NCBI GenBank assembly: GCA_938015445.1
Contig: CALLPE010000008.1
Span: 1 to 64,000 of the forward strand
DNA length: 64,000 nt
DNA from: an uncultured Pirellulales bacterium
GTDB taxonomy: Bacteria > Planctomycetota > Planctomycetia > Pirellulales > Thermoguttaceae
Direction: 5' to 3'
A model generated the notes under the pieces. It worked only from the letters and a program-made list of their open reading frames with translations, did no database searches and was not told the DNA's origin. Shown here piece after piece: positions 45,218 through 54,441 of this stretch. A program made the position numbers and the translations under genes. Position 1 is the stretch's first letter. Every line of letters begins with the position of its first letter.

Positions 45218-45775
45218 TCACGGCGACTGCTTGGACGGTCCGGCCCAGGCCGGCACTTTGGCCTTCTGGACGGAATCCTGGCCCGGCGCGTAAGGCTTCA
45301 GGTCCAGTACCGGGGTTCCCGGCAAAGCGTCGATATTTTCCACCTCGATGATGTTGTCTTTGACCGAAACGATTTTGCACAGCGTCAAAGCGATCAGATT
45401 GGGGCGGACTGGGGCGCGGCAAGCGAACACGCCGGTGAGCGGGTTGCTCTTGTCGCCGCGCGGATGTACTTGCAATATCGCCCGGCGCTGCGGCGTATCG
45501 TTGCGGTCGAACCACCAGATAACTTGCACATGTGACCACTGGTCCAGCCCCAGCAGGCCGTCCTGATACTTCCCGTCGATGACGATAACCGTCCGGTCGC
45601 CGACCCTGTCAACCTTCCCGATCGGATAGACCGTGAAACTCTTGCCCGTCTGCTCCGTCGGCGCGGCGCTGTGCGTGGGTTGGGCATTGTGCGTCGGCTC
45701 GGCCGCTAACAATAGCGACGTAACCAGGACCATTACGAGCGCCAGCACTGTCGGGTGGCGAAACAGATGTTTCAT
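45218..45775 (-). CDS. Exported TrmO/TsaA-family protein
   Basis: A 185-aa protein of the TrmO/TsaA (VirR/B) family, whose E. coli member methylates t6A37 in tRNA. Family features: VYPIGKVD, DGLLGLDQWSHVQVIWWFDR, GVFACRAPVRPNLIAL and LDLKPYAPGQDS. The ATG at 45775 is followed by a clean Sec signal peptide (MKHLFRHPTVLALVMVLVTSLLLA) and a Thr/Ala/His-rich spacer, so it seems to be exported, where no tRNA is present. The RPNPIG motif of cytosolic TrmO is RPNLIA here. I do not give the symbol trmO because location and motif argue against the tRNA role. Confidence 0.82.
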   Translation of the reverse strand: MKHLFRHPTVLALVMVLVTSLLLAAEPTHNAQPTHSAAPTEQTGKSFTVYPIGKVDRVGDRTVIVIDGKYQDGLLGLDQWSHVQVIWWFDRNDTPQRRAILQVHPRGDKSNPLTGVFACRAPVRPNLIALTLCKIVSVKDNIIEVENIDALPGTPVLDLKPYAPGQDSVQKAKVPAWAGPSKQSP

Positions 45776-46149
45776 AACCTTTCTCCCTTTTAATGCATAT
45801 TGACCGCACGTGGCGAGGGGTACTGGGACCACCAATCAGGTCGGATGCAAAAAGTTGCCTCGGTGGTATGTCATTTAGGGCAGCAATGATATGCCAGAAT
45901 AAAGCAGGCGCGGGGGCAGTTGCAAGCGCACGGCTAATTCTTGCCAATCATGCGACTCTGCCGCAGAATGATCGCCCCCGGAAGATGTAGCAAGATCAGG
46001 CCGAGTTCTTGCTCATTATGTCGCGGCGGCAAGCGCAGCGCGACTGCTACAGCGACACTACCAATGGCTTTGCCGGTCGCAGTGCCGCAGCAAGCCATCG
46101 CCGAGTCTTGCCGAAGCACGCCGTAATGTCGTTTAACGCGCAATGCCGA
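45776..46149. other. Intergenic region between exported TrmO-like and pyrK genes
   Basis: About 370 bp between co-oriented minus-strand genes. No gene, repeat or terminator stood out. Confidence 0.4.
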
Positions 46150-47046
46150 TCAACCTGTGGTTGGGAACACCACATCCTCGGCCCGGAACACGGGCCCTTC
46201 CACGCAGCTTCGCCGGTAATCCCAGCCGCCGGATGGTTGGCGGATTTTCACCGCGCAGGAAAAGCAGATGCCGATGCCGCAAGCCATCGGGCTTTCCAGC
46301 GATACCAGGCAGGGAAGGTGGCGTTGCCGGGCGATCTGGGCGGCGGCGGCAAGCATCGGCTCCGGGCCGCAACAGACCAGACAGCAAGGCCACGGCGAAG
46401 AGTCGACGACCGGGGCGATAAGGTCGGTCACAACTCCCCCATGACCCAAGCTGCCGTCGTCGGTGCTGACGAACACCTCCACCCCTGCGCGGCGGAAGTC
46501 GTCCAGGCCAGCCAGCAAATCGGCGGTGCGCACGCCGTAGCAAAGCGTGACTTTCTTGGCCTGGGGAGCCACTCGCGGCGGATCACCATACTGCTGCAAG
46601 CCGAGGTGCTCTTTAGCCAGCGCCAGAAACGGAGTTTGACCGATGCCGCCGGCAACCATTACCAGATGCCCGCCCTGCACCGGCGGAAAGCCGTTGCCCA
46701 GCGGCCCCCATAGTTCCAGCATTTCGCCGGGCTTCAGTCGGGCCAGCAGCCGGGTCATTTTTCCCACGACCAGATATACCACGTCGATGGCCGCAGGATT
46801 GCCACCATCGACGATCACATCGTAAAGCGCCAGCGGACGTCCCAGCAGCGGATCGTTGATGCCCGGCAAACGCACCATCACGAACTGGCCGGGAAGTATC
46901 CGCCGAGCGATTTGCGGGCAAACAATGCGCAGGCGAAAGGTATCGCGGGCCAATTGGACGTTCAGTTCCACCTTGGCCACGCCATGCCATGCGCTATCGG
47001 CGTAACAAACATGGGTGGTTTGCGGCTTGTCGGCGTTGCTAGGCAT
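46150..47046 (-). CDS. pyrK: Dihydroorotate dehydrogenase electron transfer subunit (PyrK)
   Basis: PyrK passes electrons from the pyrimidine-synthesis enzyme dihydroorotate dehydrogenase to NAD+ through FAD and a [2Fe-2S] centre. The 298-aa protein has the FAD motif RPLALYD, GPLGNGFPPVQGGHLVMVAGGIGQTPFL (NAD-binding), CGPEPMLAA and the iron-sulphur cysteines CGIGICFSCAVK...SCVEGPVF. This matches the C-terminal FeS domain of PyrK. The dihydroorotate dehydrogenase catalytic subunit (pyrD) is not in the window, so the complex is encoded at two loci. rluB lies upstream on the same strand, 82 bp away. Confidence 0.88.
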   Translation of the reverse strand: MPSNADKPQTTHVCYADSAWHGVAKVELNVQLARDTFRLRIVCPQIARRILPGQFVMVRLPGINDPLLGRPLALYDVIVDGGNPAAIDVVYLVVGKMTRLLARLKPGEMLELWGPLGNGFPPVQGGHLVMVAGGIGQTPFLALAKEHLGLQQYGDPPRVAPQAKKVTLCYGVRTADLLAGLDDFRRAGVEVFVSTDDGSLGHGGVVTDLIAPVVDSSPWPCCLVCCGPEPMLAAAAQIARQRHLPCLVSLESPMACGIGICFSCAVKIRQPSGGWDYRRSCVEGPVFRAEDVVFPTTG

Positions 47047-47128
47047 GGACTGTTTCTTGTTAGACGAGAGGCGAATTTCTGGTTAGACGAGAGCCGATAG
47101 TTCGTTACAGTACTTGCGTGTGGCCGCG

Positions 47129-47947
47129 TCAGCTCGTCCGCACTGCGCGTCGCAATGCGGCGAGTTCCTCGTCGGTCCGTCGTCGCCATTGGCCCGGCTG
47201 GAGTTTTCCCAACCGCACCGGGCCGACGGCGATGCGGGTCAGTTTCATCACTTTGTGACCGATGCGTGCTAGCAGGCGGCGGACTTCGCGGTTCTTCCCC
47301 TCGCGCAACACGATTTCCAGGATGGTGCTCTGTTTGTGCTGCGACTTGACGACTACCCGCTCTGCCCGCGCCACGCCTTCGGCCAGATGAACCCCGCTAA
47401 GCAGCTTCCTCAGTGCTTCTGGCCCCGGCTGGCCGGCCACCAAGACACGGTAGGTCTTCGGCACGCCATATCGCGGATGGGCAAGCAAGTTGGCCAGTTG
47501 TCCATCGTTGGTAAGAATGATCAGCCCTTGGCTGTGCAAGTCCAATCGGCCGACGGAGAACAGCCGGATATTCTTGGCTGGTACCAGGTCGGTGACGCGG
47601 GGTCGTCCGGCTGGATCGCGGGTAGTGCAGACCACGCCCGGCGGCTTGTTGACGGCGTAGTAAACCAGTCGCGGCTGGCGGAGCGGTACGCCATCGACGC
47701 GGATTTCCTGGCGCGCCGGGTCTACTCGCACGCCAAGCTCCATAACTACCTTTCGGTCCACCTCCACGCGACCGGTCACGATCAACTCTTCGCACTTTCG
47801 GCGGCTTCCTAGACCGGCTGCTGCCAAGACCTTTTGGAGCCGCTGGCCTTGAAGCCGCTGGCCGGGCGGGTCCGTCATGGCCGAGCGGCGTGAGCTTTTG
47901 GTCGGCCGCTGGCGACTGCCCTGGGCGGTGCGATTTTTGTCGGCCAT
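47129..47947 (-). CDS. rluB: 23S rRNA pseudouridine synthase (RluB type)
   Basis: Isomerises a uridine of 23S rRNA helix 90 region (U2605 by E. coli numbering). The 272-aa protein has an S4 RNA-binding domain (QKVLAAAGLGSRRKCEELI, then GVRVDP) and the catalytic domain: VNKPPGVVCTTRDP, VGRLDLHSQGLIILTND (catalytic Asp in GRLD), PKTYRVLV and the C-terminal EGKNREVRRLLARIGH. A short basic tail (KNRTAQGSRQRPTKSSRR) precedes the S4 domain. The ATG at 47947 follows GAGGAA at 8 nt; a shorter start at 47878 has no ribosome site. Confidence 0.92.
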   Translation of the reverse strand: MADKNRTAQGSRQRPTKSSRRSAMTDPPGQRLQGQRLQKVLAAAGLGSRRKCEELIVTGRVEVDRKVVMELGVRVDPARQEIRVDGVPLRQPRLVYYAVNKPPGVVCTTRDPAGRPRVTDLVPAKNIRLFSVGRLDLHSQGLIILTNDGQLANLLAHPRYGVPKTYRVLVAGQPGPEALRKLLSGVHLAEGVARAERVVVKSQHKQSTILEIVLREGKNREVRRLLARIGHKVMKLTRIAVGPVRLGKLQPGQWRRRTDEELAALRRAVRTS

Positions 47948-48392
47948 GTTTGAGTTCCTCTGCGCCCCGAGTCCGCCCCAAACAGGAGCCGCCGCCCCCA
48001 AGCCTACCACAGCGGAGCCGCCGTCTGCCGGGAGTTTTTTATTGTTGCCCTGTCGTCGCCCCCGGCCAGCGGCCGCAGGTGTAAACCACCGATGGTTCCA
48101 GTACAACGGTACTGGATAAATGATAGGCGATCGGGCAGTGGGGCGGTAGGCGGCGCGGGCAAGAAAGCGGCGCTGCTTCATCAGAAAGCGGCGCCGGTTA
48201 ATGATCGAATCAACAAGTTGCTGGGAAACTAGGTGTTCCGGCAGCGGTGAAGATATACACACGAAGCCACATCGCCCGCAGGCAGACAGGGTGGCTCTCG
48301 GCACATCAGGGCGGTTCCGGACACATCGCCGCAATCGACTTGCTGACCGCAGCAGCGCACCGCCGGCGTGTTTGGCAATAGCCGCCGACGAT
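47948..48392. other. Intergenic region with a 21-bp-period duplication
   Basis: About 445 bp without a recognised gene. AGAAAGCGGCGC occurs at 48162-48173 and 48183-48194 (period 21). Confidence 0.5.
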
Positions 48393-48656
48393 TCACGGCG
48401 TGCCCGGCGGCGCAAACTGGTATGTCTGACTGAACTGCTGGGCGCGGTCGACTTCGGGAATCGAGCGGTCGAACTCGCGCGGCCTAGCGCCGGCCATCGG
48501 GGGGCCTATGTTCGTCTCTGGGTACGGGTCGAACCGCAGCGCGCGGGACTGCTGCTCTTTGGCCGTTCCAGGGCGAAACCAGCTTGGCTTAGCCGTGGTT
48601 TTGCATCCGGCGGCCAGTAGCAGTCCGGCCACACACACAATTGCCCATCTGGTCAT
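48393..48656 (-). CDS. Small planctomycete-type lipoprotein
   Basis: An 87-aa lipoprotein. MTRWAIVCVAGLLLAAGC is a lipoprotein signal with Cys18. The mature part has PSWFRPGTAKEQQSRALRFDPYPE and GARPREFDRSIPEVDRAQQ, a charged and proline-rich composition of a kind that is frequent in planctomycetes. GAGAGG lies about 8 nt before the ATG. No domain of known function. It is encoded close to, but divergent from, the His-rich microORF. Confidence 0.8.
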   Translation of the reverse strand: MTRWAIVCVAGLLLAAGCKTTAKPSWFRPGTAKEQQSRALRFDPYPETNIGPPMAGARPREFDRSIPEVDRAQQFSQTYQFAPPGTP

Positions 48657-48948
48657 TTTTGGAACCTCTCGCGCGATTCTCCCGCTGGGCTTGGCAGCCG
48701 GAGGGCGGGATTATAACCAAGCACATTGTCTGCTGGAAATGCGAATCGGCGCGTCCGGTGCGCCGCCACCGCCAGACGATACCATCGGCCAAAGCGGCCT
48801 GCGAGCATAAGTCTTTTCTGGACAATATGTTACCGTGTCAAACTGGTAGGGGTATGCCGATGCTGCGGTTACGAGGGCACCGTGTATAGCGGGGCTAAGC
48901 GATTTGACGTCGGCCGCGACCAAGGGCGACATCTCCGCTCAGGTAATC

Positions 48949-49077
48949 ATGCCCATAGGAAATCATTGGCCGAATCATCATCCAGACAATCATCATTCGC
49001 AGGACCATCATCCGGACGGTCATCATCGCCCGATATGTGGGCCGCCGACAACAGGAAGACTCTGCCCAGCCGCCTAA
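48949..49077 (+). CDS. Candidate His-rich microprotein (42 aa)
   Basis: A short open frame ATG...TAA of 43 codons including the stop. The product starts MPIGNHWPNHHPDNHH and continues SQDHHPDGHHRPICGPP; 9 of 42 residues are His and there are two Cys. AGG lies five bases before the ATG. The HHPD[N/G]HH theme is repeated, and His-rich tracts of this type bind Ni, Zn or Cu in known proteins. It is convergent with the antiporter gene downstream and divergent from the lipoprotein gene. It is short enough that a repeated CATCATCC stretch could create it by chance, so treat it as a candidate. Confidence 0.4.
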   Translation: MPIGNHWPNHHPDNHHSQDHHPDGHHRPICGPPTTGRLCPAA

Positions 49078-49129
49078 GGCAAGAAAATTCTTGCCAACGG
49101 TTTACAGCAGGCAGCTTCTTGCTGGCGGC

Positions 49130-50656
49130 TTACAATAGGAAAATTAGCGTCACCAGCACAAAAAGCGGCAGCAGTATGCACCCGCTGTAGAGCATATAGC
49201 CGAGAAAGCTCGGCATGGGCACTCCCGAACGCTCGGCTATTGTTTTTACCATGAAGTTCGGGCCGTTGCCGATGTAGGTGTTGGCGCCCATGAACACTGC
49301 TCCCAAACTGACGGCCACGAGCAACAACTGATCGATTCCTGCCGGTCCGTCGCCCTGGTCGTGCGACAGTGCCTGGGCGGTCTGGAAGAACACCAAATAT
49401 GTAGGTGCATTGTCCAGCACCGACGAAAGGCTGCCGGTGGCCCAAAAGAAATGCCACGGCTTGCTCAGCCCCAATTCTCCCCCTTTTGCCTTTAGGATTT
49501 GCAGCGCCGGCTGCATGGTGATGAAGATGCCGAAGAACAGCGCGGCCACCTCTGCTATGGCCACGTAATTGAAGCGATTGGCCTGGCGAACGGCTCGACT
49601 GCTTAGCAGTAGTGAAACGGCCACCAGACAAAGCTGCACCATTTCCCGCAGCAGCATCCAGGGGTGCCATCCAGTAGCGAGGAAATCCATACTAGGATCG
49701 AGCATTCCCACCGATAGCACCACCCCCAGCAACAGCGGCAGATTAGGCCACAGTCCCCGGATGCGCAGGGGCCGCACGATGGTTTCATCGCGGCGGATGT
49801 CGGAGGGAGTTTCTCTGGGGTAGAAGTAGAAACGGTCCCACAGATAATAAAACACCAACAAAACCCCGTTGACGAACAGCCACTCTTTCCACAGTTGCAA
49901 AGTCCACAAAAAAGGTACGCCGTGCAGGTATCCCAAGAACAATGGGGGATCGCCAATCGGCAGCAAGCATCCGCCGCAGTTGCACACAATGAAAATGAAG
50001 AACACGACGGTGTGGGTTACGTGTCGCCGCTCGCGGTTGGTATCCAGCAGCGCGCGCACTAGCAGCATGGCTGCCCCTGTAGTACCGATGAAGCTGGCCA
50101 ACAGCCCGCCAATGGCCAAAAATACGGTGTTAACCAGCGGGTGGGCGCGCAGATCGCCCTCGATGCGGATGCCACCGCTGATGGTGTAAAGCGTAAACAG
50201 CAACGTGATGAAGGGAATGTAATCGGCCATCAGGGCGTTGGCCAGCACCTCCACTGTAAGTTCGGTATTGGGGCCATGTAGCGAAGGATAGGCGTAGTGA
50301 TGGCCTGGCCAATGTCCCTCGATCTTGAAATCCACCGCGAAAAAATAATAGGGCAAGATCGAGGCTGCCAGTACGGCACCAACCAGGAACTTGTGGCGAT
50401 TGTCTTCCCACCAATGGGAAAGCTTAGGAATCATTGGGAAAACGGCGATTATCAACAGCAGCAGCGCAAAGGGAACTACCATCCACAGGGGAGGGTGATG
50501 CGTTTCCAGCTCGTGCTCGTCCTCGTGGAAATTGGCCGTATTGGCCCAATCCTGGGGAAATCCCAGCATAGCCAATAGTCCATAGATGACGATCAGCATA
50601 CCGATGGCCAGCAGCGCACGCGCAGTCGAGCCACTCGAGCTAGCACCATGATCCAT
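49130..50656 (-). CDS. NhaD-type sodium:proton antiporter (IT superfamily)
   Basis: A 508-aa inner-membrane carrier with about 13 helices. Conserved regions of the NhaD/arsenical/citrate-type ion transporter group: PFITLLFTLYTISGGIRIEGDL, ASFIGTTGAAMLLVRALL, IVCNCGGCLLPIGDPPLFLGYL and GSLSSVLDNAPTYLVFFQTAQAL. The IGDPPL and LDNAPTY half-site motifs match NhaD-like Na+/H+ exchangers. A His-rich loop lies near residues 45-55 and 110-125. Expected role: sodium and pH homeostasis; substrate not proven. No obvious operon. The His-rich microORF converges on its 3' end. Confidence 0.83.
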   Translation of the reverse strand: MDHGASSSGSTARALLAIGMLIVIYGLLAMLGFPQDWANTANFHEDEHELETHHPPLWMVVPFALLLLIIAVFPMIPKLSHWWEDNRHKFLVGAVLAASILPYYFFAVDFKIEGHWPGHHYAYPSLHGPNTELTVEVLANALMADYIPFITLLFTLYTISGGIRIEGDLRAHPLVNTVFLAIGGLLASFIGTTGAAMLLVRALLDTNRERRHVTHTVVFFIFIVCNCGGCLLPIGDPPLFLGYLHGVPFLWTLQLWKEWLFVNGVLLVFYYLWDRFYFYPRETPSDIRRDETIVRPLRIRGLWPNLPLLLGVVLSVGMLDPSMDFLATGWHPWMLLREMVQLCLVAVSLLLSSRAVRQANRFNYVAIAEVAALFFGIFITMQPALQILKAKGGELGLSKPWHFFWATGSLSSVLDNAPTYLVFFQTAQALSHDQGDGPAGIDQLLLVAVSLGAVFMGANTYIGNGPNFMVKTIAERSGVPMPSFLGYMLYSGCILLPLFVLVTLIFLL

Positions 50657-50675
50657 TGCTGTTCGCGCCTCAGAG

Positions 50676-50701
50676 TATTTACCTCTGCTATTTACCTCTG
50701 C
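50676..50701. repeat. Perfect 13-bp tandem duplication upstream of the antiporter gene
   Basis: TATTTACCTCTGC is duplicated at 50676-50688 and 50689-50701, 20 bp before the antiporter start (minus strand). It may overlap its promoter. The gap 50657-50945 otherwise holds nothing recognised. Confidence 0.75.
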
Positions 50702-50945
50702 CGTGCAGTTTCGATCACTTCCGGTCGCCGCACGATAGTTGCGGTTGCGGCAAGAACACTTCCCGGCATAACAGCGACAACAAGGGCTAAAGAAGAACCT
50801 ATCGGCGCGCGAAAATCAAGACCCGCCCTATCAAAAGCCGAGCCATATAGCGGCTTCGCAGGGCACCACCGTGCCGATTGCCCTACATGGACGCTCTGGT
50901 GCGGCCGGCGGGGGGTGCGGAGCGCCGGCAGTTTTCGGGTTCGGG

Positions 50946-53678
50946 CTAGTGCGCGTCGCCGCGTGCTTTTTGCCTGAGGTACCAACTGAGCTTGTGCAGC
51001 TCCATCACCACTAGCAGGGTCAACGCCAGCCCCAGCAGAATCAAGAACTGTTTGGCGTCCACCGGCTCGGTGTGCAGCACGCGTTGCATGAAGGGAATAT
51101 ACAGTGAGGCCATGTGGGCCGCAAAGGCGATGATCACCCCACCTAGCAGCAGTGGATTGCGGAGCGGCGACAGCGCGAAGGCCGACTTGGTTTCCGAGCG
51201 GGAGTTGGCGATATGGACGTTCTCGAACAGCACGAACAGCAACAGGATCAGGTTGCGCGTCGAGTATTCGCTCAGCCCCGCATGCTGGATCATCCAATAC
51301 AACGCGGCGAAGGAGACGCCGGCCATCCACACGGCGGCCACCACGGTGCGTTCGACCATCAACTGATTGAATACCGATTCTTTCGGGGGTCGTGGTTTGC
51401 GTCGCAGCACGCCTCCCTCGCTTGGTTCGAAGGCCAGGGCCACATCCTGGATGCCGTTAGTGACCAGATTCAACCATAGCAATTGCGCCGGTAACAACGG
51501 CAAGATGACTAACCCCAGTTCGTTGGTAGGGAAGCCGACCAGCATCACCAGGCCCAGCAAGAGCACTTCTGCCGCGCCGGTCGAGATCAGCAGGTAGATC
51601 ACCTTGCGGACGTTGTCGTAGGCTACGCGTCCTTCTTCGACTCCGGCGACGATGGTGGCGAAGTTGTCGTCGGTGATGACCAGTTCGGCCGATTCCCGAG
51701 CAACATCGGTGCCCGATTTTCCCATTGCCACTCCGATATTGGCGTGCCGCAGGGCGGGTGCGTCGTTGATGCCGTCGCCGGTGACTGCCACGTAATGCCC
51801 GGCGCGCATCGCGGCATCGACCAGCTCCAATTTCTGCCGGGGGGAAGTTCGGGCAAACACCCGCACTCGTTTGACCACATCGGTCAACTCCTCGGGCGTC
51901 ATTTGCTGAAGTTCTCTGCCGGTGACGACCTGATCGGGCGACTCGGCGATGCCCAGGTCGCGCGCGATGGCCAGCGCCGTGACGGGATGATCGCCGGTGA
52001 CCATCGACACCGCCACGCCGGCCTCGTGGCAGGCGACCACCGCCTCGCGCACGCCGGGGCGCAACGGGTCGATCATTCCCACAAAACCCAGAAACTCCAA
52101 GCCGGAAAACTCTTCCGGAGGATGATGCACATCGAAGTCTTCCGCCGCCAGACCTTTGGCCAGGCCGAGCACGCGAAAGCCGCGTTCGGCCATCGCCTCG
52201 GCCTGTTCGAGCAACTGTTTGTGTCGTTGCGGGTCGTCCCAGCGGCACATCCCCAACACCCGTTCCGGCGCACCTTTGACGAACGCCACCACATCCTCCC
52301 CCGCAGCGTTGAACGTGGCCGCAAACTGCCTTTCAGGCTCGAATGGAATGTGGCCCACCTGCGGATTGTGTGCCACCGCGGCGCTTCGGGACAGCCCCAG
52401 TTTCTGGGCGAATACTAGCAAGGCCAGATCGGTCGGGTCGCCGCGCCACATCCAGGTACCGTTTTCCTGGTGCAGATCGGCTTCGTTGCACAGGACCGCA
52501 GCCAAGGCCAATTGTTCCAATCCGGCCACATCCGAGCGTCTCACTTGCTGACCGTTCAGGAACACCTCTCCTTCCGGCACGAAGCCTTCGCCAGCGACGG
52601 TCAGCCGCGTGCCGTCGGGCAGCATCGCTTCGCGGACAGTCAATTGATTGCAAGTCAGCGTGCCGGTCTTGTCGCTGGCGATCAGCGTGCAGCTTCCCAG
52701 CCCTTCCACGGCAGCCAGCCGGCGGACGATCACACCGCGGCGGGCCATGCGCGTGGTAGCCACCGCCAGGGCGACGGTCATGGCCACGGGCAGTCCTTCG
52801 GGAATGGCCGAGACGGCCAGCGCCACGCCGAACATGAACATCTCCATCAGCCCGTAACCACGGAAAAGCACCCCCAGCAAAACTATGAACATCGCTACCG
52901 CCAGGATCAGATATCCCACTGTGTGCGTGAAGCGTTCCATCCGCTCCAGCAAGGGGGCTTTGCCGCCGGCGGCCGACATGACGTCGATGGCCAGTTGTCC
53001 CACAGCAGTCGAAGCCCCAGTGGCCACCACCAGGCCTTTGGCCCTACCGCGGGCGACCAGCGAGCCGGCAAAAGCCATGTTGAAGCGATCGCCCATCGGT
53101 GCATGTTCATCGCCGCTCCACAGGGGGTCTTTTCGGACGGGCAACGACTCGCCGGTGAGCAGCGATTCGTCGACCTCCAATCCTTGCACCGTCAGAAGCC
53201 TGATGTCGGCAGGAACCCGGTTGCCCGACTCCAGCGCGATGATGTCGCCGGGTACTACTTCGGTGGCATCGATTTCGATGAATTTCCCGTCCCTCAGTAC
53301 CGAAGCCCGGATCTGAAGCAATTTTTGTAAGGCCCTGGTGCTTTGCTCGGCCCTCCATTCCTGATAGCCGCCGATCAGAGCATTGATCAGCAACACGGCA
53401 GCGATGAAGATGGCGTCGGTGGGATCGTCCGGGTGGAGTATCAGCGAAACCACTGCCGCCGCCGCCAAAATGTAAATAAGCGGACTTTTGAACTGCCGCA
53501 GGCCAATTTGCCACCAAGTAGGCGGAGGCTTTTCGGGCAGTTTGTTGGGGCCGTATTTGGCAAGTCGCTTGCGAGCCTCTTCAGAAGTCAAACCTTCTTG
53601 CGTGGCTTGCAAAGATTCAAACAATTCGCTGATCGCCGCGGTATGCCAAGTTCGTTTGGCCGCCAATGCAGTCGTCAT
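50946..53678 (-). CDS. P2-type cation-transporting ATPase
   Basis: A 910-aa P-type ATPase of the P2A-like group (Ca2+/Mn2+ or related cation). Phosphorylation site in SDKTGTLTCNQ, actuator loop LLTGESLPV, hinge VTGDGINDAPAL, and the TM4 motif AIPEGLP. The N-terminal cation ATPase domain (EEARKRLAKYGPNKL) is present. In TM6 the sequence is NLVTNGIQDVALAFEP, where SERCA has NLVTDG; the cation-ligand Asp is Asn, with an extra Asp three positions later, so selectivity is uncertain. GGAG lies 6 nt before the ATG at 53678. It lies upstream of the antiporter gene on the same strand, 289 bp apart. Confidence 0.88.
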   Translation of the reverse strand: MTTALAAKRTWHTAAISELFESLQATQEGLTSEEARKRLAKYGPNKLPEKPPPTWWQIGLRQFKSPLIYILAAAAVVSLILHPDDPTDAIFIAAVLLINALIGGYQEWRAEQSTRALQKLLQIRASVLRDGKFIEIDATEVVPGDIIALESGNRVPADIRLLTVQGLEVDESLLTGESLPVRKDPLWSGDEHAPMGDRFNMAFAGSLVARGRAKGLVVATGASTAVGQLAIDVMSAAGGKAPLLERMERFTHTVGYLILAVAMFIVLLGVLFRGYGLMEMFMFGVALAVSAIPEGLPVAMTVALAVATTRMARRGVIVRRLAAVEGLGSCTLIASDKTGTLTCNQLTVREAMLPDGTRLTVAGEGFVPEGEVFLNGQQVRRSDVAGLEQLALAAVLCNEADLHQENGTWMWRGDPTDLALLVFAQKLGLSRSAAVAHNPQVGHIPFEPERQFAATFNAAGEDVVAFVKGAPERVLGMCRWDDPQRHKQLLEQAEAMAERGFRVLGLAKGLAAEDFDVHHPPEEFSGLEFLGFVGMIDPLRPGVREAVVACHEAGVAVSMVTGDHPVTALAIARDLGIAESPDQVVTGRELQQMTPEELTDVVKRVRVFARTSPRQKLELVDAAMRAGHYVAVTGDGINDAPALRHANIGVAMGKSGTDVARESAELVITDDNFATIVAGVEEGRVAYDNVRKVIYLLISTGAAEVLLLGLVMLVGFPTNELGLVILPLLPAQLLWLNLVTNGIQDVALAFEPSEGGVLRRKPRPPKESVFNQLMVERTVVAAVWMAGVSFAALYWMIQHAGLSEYSTRNLILLLFVLFENVHIANSRSETKSAFALSPLRNPLLLGGVIIAFAAHMASLYIPFMQRVLHTEPVDAKQFLILLGLALTLLVVMELHKLSWYLRQKARGDAH

Positions 53679-54441
53679 GCTTTCTCCGAAAGGCCCTCCT
53701 GGGCTTGTAGGTACCACCGTTATTTATCGGTCACTTACGCTAAAATATGTCTTCCGAGAACCGAACGCCACCGCCACACGATATTGCCGAAAACTCGGCG
53801 GAGACCGGCGTCAAAACACTTTGGCACTCGTCTGTAGTTATGTAGTTAGTTATGTAGTTGTAGTGCTGTCAGTGCCACTGCGGTCGCATCGCACCGCTAA
53901 GCATGGCTGAGCGCCCCGGAAGACCGATAAATTTGGATTGCAGTCAATCCCGCGCCAGGGTCTGTGAAATCTACAAGTATGGCAAAATTTTCTAATCTTG
54001 CAAGGCTGATAAGACCTGCTGGAGTTTACCCAGTGTTGATTCTGCCGGTAGTTGCTGCTCCCTTGGTAGTTGCGGCAATTTATGGTGGGCTCATCGCCTG
54101 CTTTTAGTGTTTCGGCCTATAGCCAAAACGCAACAGGGCTATCAAAGCTGGCAGTGCGCAGGCAAATAGATGTAGTCGGAGCACTTTGAGCGGTAGCACT
54201 TATTCGTGCTAGCCCAACACTGGGTAAACCCCAGTGATAAGACACGAGTTTACCCGGCGCGAAGTTCGCTCAGAGTTGACGGTCAGGTGATTTTTGCCTG
54301 CGGTCGGATAGCGTGATTGGGCACATATTCGCCCAGCAGGTTGGCCTAATATTCGATGTTCGATGTAACGGCCTGTTTGTGTGTACCTTCAGGCTGCCGA
54401 GGCGGTATTTTATCAACCCGAGGCGGGTATTTTTGCAGCAG
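53679..54441. other. Large gene-free region with repeats
   Basis: About 760 bp between co-oriented minus-strand genes. It holds a 12-13 bp duplication at 53835-53859 (AGTTATGTAGTT twice) and a 216-bp inverted-repeat element (separate entry). No protein gene is supported. Confidence 0.6.
54019..54234. repeat. 216-bp element bounded by 20-bp inverted repeats
   Basis: CTGGAGTTTACCCAGTGTTG at 54019-54038 and its complement (19 of 20, with CTGGG in place of CTGGA) at 54215-54234 face each other. A perfect 15-bp core is at 54024-54038 and 54215-54229. A further GAGTTTACCC lies just outside at 54246-54255. The interior has a direct GGTAGTTGC repeat and is less GC-rich than its surroundings. It contains no credible ORF. 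It could be a miniature inverted-repeat element or a structured RNA. Confidence 0.65.
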
